DNA of 64,000 bases from Candidatus Thorarchaeota archaeon (GCA_011364985.1 RDOC01000003.1:62001-126000); one strand, 5' to 3'; positions 10,009-18,059 are shown, counted from the first letter of the stretch. Notes: a model not told the origin generated them from the letters alone. Translations and numbers: made by a program.

Positions 10009-10278
10009 ATGGTGTGGAATTTGCAGTTGGGTTGGCTCCTAAGTCCATTGACAGACTTCATGAATATGATAGCAGTATACTTCACCGAGATTTGGGGCTT
10101 CCTGATTTTCATCGGTCGAATTTCAGGAGTAATAGTCGTTCTTGTGGGAGCCATTCTCTGGTTCACAGAGATTAACTCCAAGAGAGGAAAAGGATTAGTT
10201 GCCAGCGGAATCCTTCTATCAATAGTAGTCCAATATTTCGTAATGTATCCGCCAGCCTTTGCTTTGATTGGTGATTAG
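10009..10278 (+). CDS. Small hydrophobic membrane protein
   Basis: 89 aa ORF with about two hydrophobic segments. Confidence 0.5.
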   Translation: MVWNLQLGWLLSPLTDFMNMIAVYFTEIWGFLIFIGRISGVIVVLVGAILWFTEINSKRGKGLVASGILLSIVVQYFVMYPPAFALIGD

Positions 10279-10362
10279 GCAGGGAATTGTGGGCACCTTA
10301 TATTCTAGAGTGCCAACGGTAGGATAGACGTCTAGTCTTTCTTGGTTTCACACACCCATCTC

Positions 10363-10390
10363 GCCCGGGGATGGTTGATTCGCCCCGGGC
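10363..10390. other. GC-rich perfect hairpin GCCCGGGG-12 nt-CCCCGGGC (terminator or ncRNA)
   Basis: 8-bp perfect inverted repeat in intergenic DNA followed by pyrimidine-rich TTCTTATTCTC. Confidence 0.5.
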
Positions 10391-10493
10391 ATCCCTGGCT
10401 TCTTATTCTCCGAGGGAATGTCGAAAATCCGTTTTGTACTCAAATCTGTATAACGAAGAGTCTATAAGCATAAGAAGAGGCACTCGGTTTTCA

Positions 10494-10602
10494 GGGCCCG
10501 TTGCCTAGTATGGACCAGATGGAATTTTTCCCGTCTGGGTACAAATAGGGCGCTAGCCTTCTAAGTTAGAGGTCGCCGGTTCAAATCCGGCCGGGCCCGC
10601 CA
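10494..10602 (+). tRNA. tRNA-Arg(TCT) with ~31-nt intron in the D-loop; CCA encoded
   Basis: Acceptor GGGCCCG/CGGGCCC, anticodon arm CTAGC-CTTCTAA-GTTAG, T-arm GCCGG-TTCAAAT-CCGGC; extra ACCAGATGGAATTTTTCCCGTCTGGGTACAA inside D-loop. Confidence 0.88.
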
Positions 10603-10614
10603 TGAAACAATTTT

Positions 10615-12348
10615 CTACATATTGAAGGAGTTCTGTTCAAAGTCAAGCGATTGCTTGAGCCAATCTGGGAAACTGACATCGAGAATATGCTCAAGGTCGT
10701 GGTAGCTGTGGAGAGGGGGTGCTGTTCTCAGACGCGCTGCTCGCTTTGCACCAAACCCACGAATTGCTCTCCACTGTGCCATGGAGACCATATTTGGGTG
10801 TAGGGGAAAGGGGAGAACTGTTAGCGACCTGGGGCCATGGCCGACAACAAAGACATCCCTCTTCTTAGTCAGGTCTTGCCCCTTGGGCATATAACAAAGC
10901 AACGGGTAGGACCCAAGAGGCCGCAGAAGCTGGTAATTGACCTCATCTTGATCAATGAATACGTGCCTTATGATTGTGCCAAGAGGAGCAACATTACGAA
11001 GCATCTCAATATCGATCTCTTGGCGAATTATCTTCTTATGCCGAAAGAACTCGTTTCTCTTTATCTTAGGCTTCTTCTTAGAGTTTGCCAATGTCCCTGG
11101 GAAGCCTATAACCTGTCTGATATTGATTCGACGAACAAGGAGTCCTTCAGCCAGAAGCATCTTCAGAAATGCATAATTCGCTTCTAGTGTTTTCTTGCTT
11201 TCTCCAGGAAGGCCGTATAACAGATTAATCCCGGGCAAGAGATGTGGAAGTTCTCGTGGAGGCCGAAACCCACCCACTTCATTGAGCAGTCGAATCGCAT
11301 CCAACACCTGATCTTCATCCGCTTTGAGATTGTTCCTTCTCTGCACCTCAGGATCAAGAGATTCTACACCCAGAGCAGCAACATCACCAGTAGTGTGATA
11401 CTTCATGACTATCTTCGCTATAGCACGGCTCTCCTCAGGGTGTATGGCAATCGTACCAGGATTCACATTATCTATGTGAAGCACAGTCAAATCAGGCGCG
11501 GCCCGACGTATCTTTGCGAATAAGCTTTCGACTGCTTCAGGGGAAGGGCGAGGAAATTCATCTTCACCAATTTCAGTAGAGCCATAGGTGAAGAGGTCGG
11601 CCTGATTTCCAATCCTGAAAGCCTGAATCCCGTATTCATGAAGCGCACGCACTTCTGCCGCAATATCAACCGCATCTCTTTGCTGCGGGTGTCCGTAGAA
11701 TGGTTCAGTACAAAATGAACAGCCACCAGAGATGTAACGGGGACAGCCACGATAGGTTTCAATCTCACAAATGGCGTATCCAACAGCATGTCCTGGATGT
11801 TGTACTACAACATTTGCTCCACGTACGGCAAACCCCCTAATTTCGTCAGGTCCTTGACGGGAGTATGATAGGTCAACATCGGAGGGATTCCAGCCTATCT
11901 GAGCAATTTCTGAAAGGACAACCTCTGGATCCCCAGGCACAATGAAGTCGAATGGAGGACTGAGGATATCCGGAGGAACGGCAAGTTCCCCCCCTTCAAG
12001 GCCACAACCAAATCTCGCCCACGGTCCAGTCAGCAGTTTTGGTATATCAAGAAGTCTGTTATCGGAAAAGAATTGGCTGGCTTCTTTGACAGAGATGGGT
12101 GTGCCACCGATATATTTCCCAGGAACTATCATTCCTGCGATGAGAATCAGCATATCTGCAGTTGCCCACATTCCTTGTGGGTCCCTCATATTGCGAATTT
12201 GGTCGATTGTCTGATAGAACACTTCTGTCCTTGGCGAATGAGTCCAGATTGAGCCAGCGATGTATCGAGGATAGGGACTGATATAGGGAGGGACACCTAA
12301 ACATGTTGGTTCATCAACATAACCATCAATGAGAATGACACGGTCCAG
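10615..12348 (-). CDS. Radical SAM protein (archaeal COG1031-like)
   Basis: ETYRGCPRYISGGCSFC cluster motif; conserved N-terminus VILIDGYVDEPTCLGVPPYISPYPRYIAGSIWTHSP extends 42 codons upstream of the ORF-track GTG; candidate CTG/ATT start. Confidence 0.85.
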   Translation of the reverse strand: MDRVILIDGYVDEPTCLGVPPYISPYPRYIAGSIWTHSPRTEVFYQTIDQIRNMRDPQGMWATADMLILIAGMIVPGKYIGGTPISVKEASQFFSDNRLLDIPKLLTGPWARFGCGLEGGELAVPPDILSPPFDFIVPGDPEVVLSEIAQIGWNPSDVDLSYSRQGPDEIRGFAVRGANVVVQHPGHAVGYAICEIETYRGCPRYISGGCSFCTEPFYGHPQQRDAVDIAAEVRALHEYGIQAFRIGNQADLFTYGSTEIGEDEFPRPSPEAVESLFAKIRRAAPDLTVLHIDNVNPGTIAIHPEESRAIAKIVMKYHTTGDVAALGVESLDPEVQRRNNLKADEDQVLDAIRLLNEVGGFRPPRELPHLLPGINLLYGLPGESKKTLEANYAFLKMLLAEGLLVRRINIRQVIGFPGTLANSKKKPKIKRNEFFRHKKIIRQEIDIEMLRNVAPLGTIIRHVFIDQDEVNYQLLRPLGSYPLLCYMPKGQDLTKKRDVFVVGHGPRSLTVLPFPLHPNMVSMAQWRAIRGFGAKRAARLRTAPPLHSYHDLEHILDVSFPDWLKQSLDFEQNSFNM

Positions 12349-13341
12349 TTACTCCCACTCCCGGAAGTTGTCATATCCGTTCGGTGGAACCTCGATATAT
12401 CCCTCTGATGATTCGAAGACAACTCCCTTGCCGGAAGTTGTATAGCCAATCTCTTTCAAAGGCACGTGGAGATTTCCAGCAATTTCAACGGCTTCATCCC
12501 ACTTCTCAGAGGGGACTGTGACGACCAAGATGAATTCCTCACCGCCCTCAAAGACCATACGTCGCTCGTTTATGTATAGATTTCTCGAGAAGTAGATTAC
12601 ACCTTCAGCGACGGGGAGTGTTTCAACCACGAATGAAAGGTTGCTCTGAGTTGCCATTGTATTCAAGGTTATTCCAAGCCCGTCACTGCTGTCCATGGAT
12701 GATGTGACAGCGTCTTTCTCAGCAAGGGCAGAGATCAGTCCAATAGGGATTTCGGGCTTGTATGCAGCTGTAATCGCGCGTCGCTTGAACGAGTCTTCGG
12801 CTTTCTCGCCCTTGAGAAGAATTTCATACGCTGCCGAAGTCAGTCCGAAGTCACCTGTCACCGCTATCACATCCCCTTTTTTGGCACCACCACGAGAAAT
12901 GATTCCCTTTGGTGGGGCTACACCTACCGCCACTCCAGTTAGAATGACATCATTTGAAGCTCCCAAGTCTCCACCAAGGAATGGTATTGCCTTTTTCATG
13001 CAGTACTGAGAGAACCCACGTATCAACTCCTGTGTAGCAATGACATCATAATCATGTGGAACGCAGAGCGAGAGCATGGCAGCCAGAGGTGAGCCCCCTT
13101 TAGCGGCAATGTCGCTTAATGCCATTACGGCAGTTTTCCTGCCAACTTGGGCATCAGTCATTCCGGGAAGCCAGTCAGTTGTGCCCACGAATGTATCCAC
13201 GTTCACAATGATGTTCTGATTCTCTGATAAGGGAAAATCTGAGGCGTCATCGTCAAATCTGAGCTTCGCACCCTCTGGTACCGCAACCATATGTTCGATG
13301 GTTTTCAAGAAGTTGCGTTCGCCCAATTCACCGGTCTTCAT
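12349..13341 (-). CDS. thiL: Thiamine-monophosphate kinase
   Basis: DDAS, NVDTFVGTTDWLP, AMLSLCVP, GGDLGAS, AVTGDFG, SMDSSDGLG motifs. Confidence 0.9.
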   Translation of the reverse strand: MKTGELGERNFLKTIEHMVAVPEGAKLRFDDDASDFPLSENQNIIVNVDTFVGTTDWLPGMTDAQVGRKTAVMALSDIAAKGGSPLAAMLSLCVPHDYDVIATQELIRGFSQYCMKKAIPFLGGDLGASNDVILTGVAVGVAPPKGIISRGGAKKGDVIAVTGDFGLTSAAYEILLKGEKAEDSFKRRAITAAYKPEIPIGLISALAEKDAVTSSMDSSDGLGITLNTMATQSNLSFVVETLPVAEGVIYFSRNLYINERRMVFEGGEEFILVVTVPSEKWDEAVEIAGNLHVPLKEIGYTTSGKGVVFESSEGYIEVPPNGYDNFREWE

Positions 13342-13420
13342 TGAGAAACCTCTAGTCGAAGAAATTATGGTTTCATGATAAACTTTTATAACAAATAAGA
13401 AGGCAATTCGCTCCAGTCAA

Positions 13421-13554
13421 GCCTCGGTGGCCAAGTGGTTATGGCGTCTGCCTCGTAAGCAGTAGATTAGTCTCTCTGCTGAGCCAGCAGGAAAACGTTG
13501 ATTGATTACCAATCTCCGGTCGAATCGCGGGTTCGAATCCCGCCCGGGGCTCCA
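13421..13554 (+). tRNA. tRNA-Thr(CGT) with ~57-nt insertion at anticodon-stem 3' side/variable loop
   Basis: Acceptor GCCTCGG/CCGGGGC, D-arm GCCA/TGGC, anticodon arm TCTGC-CTCGTAA-GCAG, T-arm GCGGG-TTCGAAT-CCCGC, encoded CCA; total length 134 nt. Confidence 0.85.
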
Positions 13555-13968
13555 TTAATGATATCTCATTCTTCCAGTGTCTTGGATTCAAGATGTCACA
13601 TTATGTCATGAATCCCACATTCTTGAGTCTTCGAAGTACTTCAGGATCTTACATTCCTTACAGCGATGAGCTCGAATGAAGCCATGACGAAATATAGGTT
13701 GAACATTCTTGACAGAACTGGAAGAAACTTATTTCCTGAGGAAGTATCCGATACTGTCTGAAAGCAGGACTTGTCCAGTACGCGGAAGAGCAATGGGGAG
13801 AGTGTGTCTCAGTGCCAGAGAAGGTATCTACTGAAGTGGGACTGTTCCAAGAATGATTCTATCTGGTATCCCGCTTACTAACCTCATTTCTGCTTATCAA
13901 CATTCAATTTCCACATGCAGCATCCCACATCTTTATACGGCATCGGATGAGAAGTTGACTTCCAAGAG

Positions 13969-14067
13969 ATGAAATCTGAAATGAAAAACAACAATGAACA
14001 GAAAAAGAGCCTTAACAAGACAAACAAGCCAGCCTTGTTTGAATGGCTTGCTGGAACTACAAGGTAG
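13969..14067 (+). CDS. Possible small basic protein (32 aa)
   Basis: MKSEMKNNNEQKKSLNKTNKPALFEWLAGTTR; TATA-like CTTTATAC about 35 nt upstream. Confidence 0.3.
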   Translation: MKSEMKNNNEQKKSLNKTNKPALFEWLAGTTR

Positions 14068-14234
14068 TTGTGATTCACAAAACAGACAGATGGATTGTCA
14101 CTTAATGGTGGCTCCTTCTGTTTGAAATAAGTCGCTTCTTTTCAAGTCACAAATTCAAAACATCGGATAGAAATCCTTATCACCGGTGGGAGGCCGATTT
14201 GGGACCAACCAACTGCATACGAACATCCACAAGT

Positions 14235-14352
14235 GCGGAGGTTGCCAAGCCTGGCCAAAGGCGCTAGGTTGAGGGCCTAGATTCTGTGGATTTTCATCAC
14301 TGAAAGGCTATCTCGTAGGAGTTCGCGAGTTCAAATCTCGCCCTCCGCACCA
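14235..14352 (+). tRNA. tRNA-Leu(GAG) with ~23-27 nt insertion in the variable arm
   Basis: Acceptor GCGGAGG/CCTCCGC, anticodon arm CTAGG-TTGAGGG-CCTAG, T-arm GCGAG-TTCAAAT-CTCGC, CCA encoded; variable region ~44 nt. Confidence 0.87.
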
Positions 14353-14397
14353 TTCTCTCCAATCAAGAAGATTAAATGAATTCAAGACTAATATAAC

Positions 14398-14916
14398 GTG
14401 AAGTTGGTATCTATGGATGCTTCAAGCAAAGCTTTTGCGGCGATTGCAGTTTGTGTCTTCTTGGTCATTTCATTCTTAGTACTATATGGACCAAGCGTGG
14501 GTCTTTCTTCTGGCACCGATATGCCATTCGAGATGGTTGATCCAGGCAACGGATATGGATATGAATCAAGAGCCAATTTCACTATTGAGAACGGCACATT
14601 CTGGGAGAGTCTCTGGTTGGAGCTGTACAGTGGATATGAACCTATACCAGAGGTACCAGCTGTTAACTTCACATCGGAAACGCTCATCGCAGTGTTTCAA
14701 GGTGTTCGTAGTTCAGGAGGCCATTGGACAAACATAACACGGATCATTATGACTGATACCAACTATGTAGTCTATGTCGACGAAATGCATCCTGGTAATG
14801 GATGTGGTGTTACAGCAGTCTTAACATATCCATATCAGATTGTCAAGATTAATGAACATCCACTCAGTCTGCCAGTGCAGTTCATCTATAATATCATAGT
14901 CTATGAATGTGAATAG
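14398..14916 (+). CDS. Membrane-anchored protein with PrcB C-terminal-like domain
   Basis: N-terminal TM; AVFQGVRSSGGHW...YVVYVDEMHPGNGCGVTAVLTYPYQIVKI resembles PrcB_C. Confidence 0.6.
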   Translation: MKLVSMDASSKAFAAIAVCVFLVISFLVLYGPSVGLSSGTDMPFEMVDPGNGYGYESRANFTIENGTFWESLWLELYSGYEPIPEVPAVNFTSETLIAVFQGVRSSGGHWTNITRIIMTDTNYVVYVDEMHPGNGCGVTAVLTYPYQIVKINEHPLSLPVQFIYNIIVYECE

Positions 14917-14928
14917 AACAAGGACCCA

Positions 14929-14962
14929 GTGTTCGTAGATTCAAATCCTGCCCTTCACGTCA
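14929..14962 (+). pseudogene. Decayed tRNA-Leu 3' end (T-arm/acceptor/CCA) remnant
   Basis: 23/34 matches by eye to the tRNA-Leu 3' end at 14319-14352; 10 of 11 mismatches are transitions. Confidence 0.5.
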
Positions 14963-15011
14963 TACACTCCTGACACACTGAACTTCAAGAAGACCTGATG
15001 TGATGTTTATT

Positions 15012-15338
15012 TCAGGGTTCAGAAAGGCCGATTTCCATCACAACCCTATTCTCATTCTTGTCATATTCCGTCCAGAGAATAACGTCACGCCAATCTGATA
15101 GTGCAATCTCTGAGTGCCTTGCCAATGAAGCTTCATCACCAACAGTGAGATGGAGAAGACAGCGAAAGATACGTGGGCTGGGCTCAACCTTATACAAATC
15201 TACGAAGTGATTTTCGAAATCCTCTAGACTAGCCTCTACGGCATTAGCTCTTTCGGGTCCATAATCACTGCGGATTCGTTTTCTAATGTTGGTAGGCAAC
15301 ATTGCCATTTCTTGGTCTTTGGGGAGAGAAAAAGGCAT
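15012..15338 (-). CDS. Hypothetical protein
   Basis: 108 aa ORF, plausible composition. Confidence 0.5.
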   Translation of the reverse strand: MPFSLPKDQEMAMLPTNIRKRIRSDYGPERANAVEASLEDFENHFVDLYKVEPSPRIFRCLLHLTVGDEASLARHSEIALSDWRDVILWTEYDKNENRVVMEIGLSEP

Positions 15339-15352
15339 GAGTTAAAGAAATG

Positions 15353-15563
15353 AATGATTGGGCCCGCTCTGATACGGGGGGAGGCAACCCGTATCGTGAG
15401 AGCGGACCCTTGGAAGGAGTTGTCTTTTGAAGCCTTCGGGTTTCCGTGAGCGGGAAGAGAGGATTACAGACCGTAGAAAATGTCAACCACAGTCAATTGA
15501 GGGACGCATGGATGGCAAAGGCTCCGGGGGCGTTCGATAGTTGCCCGCTCACGCCCAATTATT
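15353..15563. ncRNA. Orphan structured RNA candidate (~210 nt, multi-helix junction)
   Basis: Closing helix AATGATTGGGC/GCCCAATTATT (10 of 11), hairpin CCGCTCTGATACGGG...CCCGTATC-GTG-AGAGCGG, UUCG-capped GAAGCC-TTCG-GGTTTC, perfect 9-bp GTGAGCGGG/CCCGCTCAC; no ORF. Confidence 0.55.
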
Positions 15564-15780
15564 GAAGGGATTCTTACAAATTAGAATTGACTTAGGTCAA
15601 TATAAGGTCGTACTGATGATCTGTTTCATTCTTGAACTCCGAAACTGTCAAAGCCTAGTAAACATCAGACACATAGCATACGTGTTATGCTTGTAGGTTT
15701 GTAGCTTGCCAACGATAAGCTATAAAGGAGGCATATGGAGGGACAAGAGCAAACAGGAGTGAAGCAAAACGGCAGCCCCA

Positions 15781-16773
15781 AAGATAGGCATCATTGGCGC
15801 AGGCAATATGGGACGGATTCATGCACGAATATTGAGTAATATGCGTGCCTTGGCGGGTGTAGCAGACAAGGAATTCGAGAAGGCTGAACAAGTCGCTGGT
15901 ATGTACGGGTCACCAGCCTACCGTGAATATTCAGAGATGATAGAAGAACTGAAACTTGATGGGATTATTATTTCAACTCCCACTGGTACGCATGCGGAGA
16001 TTGCAGAAGCCATAGCCAAGAAATATGATGGCCTTCGAGGAATTCTGATCGAGAAACCATTGGCTAGTACCCTAAGAGATGCAAAGAAAGTAGCAGACAC
16101 CCTTAGGAAGAGAAGGGTTTGTACACTCATTGGCCATTCAGAGATATATAATCCCGTTGTGGAACGCGCTCTTGAGCTAATCCACAGGGGTGAAATCGGG
16201 CAACCTCACACTGTCATTCATGACAGAAGAGGTTATGTTCAACCTTCAAGAATAGCATCCCTTGGGGACGTTTTTGAGGACATCGGTGTGCACGATTTCG
16301 ATATCATGTCAAGAATAAGCAAGGGTCCTGCAAAGCTCTATGCCCAGTGCAATACAAGAAGTGGAATATTGAACATGGGCACTGTCATGGTCAAATTTGA
16401 AAGTGGTACTGAACACTTCTTCCATCTCTCTCGCCAGTATGTCGGTAGAAAACGCAGTATGGACGTTTCGGGCTCAAAGGGTACTTTGTCTTTGGACCTC
16501 TTCGGGCAAATCATAAAGATTCAAGACCTTGATGAAGCCCCAGAAGCAGACGGTCGGACTTTGAGCTTGCCGGAACGTGGGGCAACAATAAAGGTCTACG
16601 GGGAGCCCGTTCAACAAGTCATTACTGATTTTCTGAATTGCATAGAAACGAGTCAACCACCGAAAGTGGGGCTTGATGATGGATTACTTGCCCTCGAAAT
16701 CGTTGAGGCAGCCAGAAAGAGTGCCAAGGATGAGAAGCCAATAGATATCAACATTCAATCTAAGCATCTATGA
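15781..16773 (+). CDS. Gfo/Idh/MocA family oxidoreductase
   Basis: KIGIIGAGNMGRIHARI Rossmann; EKPLA; N-terminus lies upstream of the track's ATG at 15808. Confidence 0.85.
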   Translation, partial: KIGIIGAGNMGRIHARILSNMRALAGVADKEFEKAEQVAGMYGSPAYREYSEMIEELKLDGIIISTPTGTHAEIAEAIAKKYDGLRGILIEKPLASTLRDAKKVADTLRKRRVCTLIGHSEIYNPVVERALELIHRGEIGQPHTVIHDRRGYVQPSRIASLGDVFEDIGVHDFDIMSRISKGPAKLYAQCNTRSGILNMGTVMVKFESGTEHFFHLSRQYVGRKRSMDVSGSKGTLSLDLFGQIIKIQDLDEAPEADGRTLSLPERGATIKVYGEPVQQVITDFLNCIETSQPPKVGLDDGLLALEIVEAARKSAKDEKPIDINIQSKHL

Positions 16774-18059
16774 GCTACTAAATGGGTCCTCTCAGCTGAG
16801 TCTATACAGACATCAAGTTCGGTTCCCAGCGGTATAGGATCTTCAAGAATAATGGACTTGTATGCGAAATTCCTGCAAACCACACCACCCTTTGGTCCTT
16901 TCTCAATAGCAATCGCATGGCCTTTCCAACCAGTCCAAGTGGCATTAGTTTCCTGTATCATCTTGGAAACCATTCGGGAGAGCTCTCTGCTTCTTGACTT
17001 CTTAAGCTTACTATCAATCTTCTCCGTTGATTTCGAAGCCTCTGTTCCCGGACGGTCCCCATATTTGGAAATATTCACAACATCTGGCTTGATTCTTCTC
17101 AGGAGTTCTTCAGTCATTCTAAAATCGAAGGCAGTTTCACCGGGAAAGCCAACGATTATATCTGTGGCAATGGTAGCGCGCGGAAAGATCGTTCTTGTTT
17201 TGTGGACTATCTCAGTCCACTGCTCTACGGTGTACTGCCGGCCCATCTTCTTCAGCAGCTCACTGCTGCCAGTTTGAAGAGGTATATGAAAGAACTTGAA
17301 GAAGTGGTCAGACTTCATTGCTGAAAGGAGATTTCCAATGCTATCAATGACAAGATTCGGATTGAACATGCCAAGACGAAACCGGTGTTTTCCTGGAATT
17401 CTTGATAGGGACTGCAATAGCTCGTGCAGATTCTCTCCCGTATCATGCCCAAAGACACCTGCATCTTGAGATGTCAGCCGAACCTCACGATAGCCGAGAT
17501 GTGTGCATCTTTCGACAATCTCGTAGATTTCATCAATGGAATAGCTCCTGACAGCACCTCTTGCAAAACGAACAGCACAATAGGAACAATGACCAAGGCA
17601 GCCTTCACAAATTGGGATGGTACAAATCACGCTATTGGGTGGACCCTCGAAGAAGCGCAGCTTTGAAGCAGGATCGGAATCCAGATGCAGAATTCCCCGT
17701 TTCCCATCAAGTACCTGTTCTGCTATTTTTCCAAGCGAGTCTACAGACTGAGGTCCTAAAATGGCCGCATATGAGGGAATTGCCGATTCGATTCGCTGCA
17801 ATGAGATGCATGGAAGACAACCTGCAATAATAACAGGAATATCGATTTCTGCCAGAGTCCTCAGTCGATGAATTATCCGGTCTTCGGTTGGTTCTTTGAC
17901 TCCACAAGTGTTTACTAGGATCAGGCTTGCCTCATTAAGAGTTTCTGTGCGGTGTAAACCAATCGCATTCAGACGGCCAACCATGAGATCTGAATCAGCT
18001 TTGTTTAGTGAACAGCCATAGGTTTCCAAATAGAAATCCATCGACATGATGAGTAGCAC
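16755..18059 (-). CDS. tRNA-t6A37 methylthiotransferase (MiaB-like radical SAM, CDKAL1/e-MtaB type)
   Basis: ETYGCSLNKADS, NTCGVKEPTEDRI, GCLGHCSYCAVRFARG, C-terminal TRAM-like region. Confidence 0.88.
   Translation of the reverse strand: MLLIMSMDFYLETYGCSLNKADSDLMVGRLNAIGLHRTETLNEASLILVNTCGVKEPTEDRIIHRLRTLAEIDIPVIIAGCLPCISLQRIESAIPSYAAILGPQSVDSLGKIAEQVLDGKRGILHLDSDPASKLRFFEGPPNSVICTIPICEGCLGHCSYCAVRFARGAVRSYSIDEIYEIVERCTHLGYREVRLTSQDAGVFGHDTGENLHELLQSLSRIPGKHRFRLGMFNPNLVIDSIGNLLSAMKSDHFFKFFHIPLQTGSSELLKKMGRQYTVEQWTEIVHKTRTIFPRATIATDIIVGFPGETAFDFRMTEELLRRIKPDVVNISKYGDRPGTEASKSTEKIDSKLKKSRSRELSRMVSKMIQETNATWTGWKGHAIAIEKGPKGGVVCRNFAYKSIILEDPIPLGTELDVCIDSAERTHLVAHRCLD

Noticed and set aside
12059-12304. 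81-aa minus-strand ORF MFRCPSLYQSL...
   Set aside because: Overlaps out of frame the conserved N-terminus of the radical SAM gene.
15353-15563. Structured RNA as SRP RNA or RNase P RNA
   Set aside because: GGAAGGAG is present but the SRP S-domain consensus (GGAAG...AGCAG with paired helix 8) is absent, and no RNase P CR-I/CR-V pair (GGAAAGTCC / ACAGAA...GCTTA) is recognisable.
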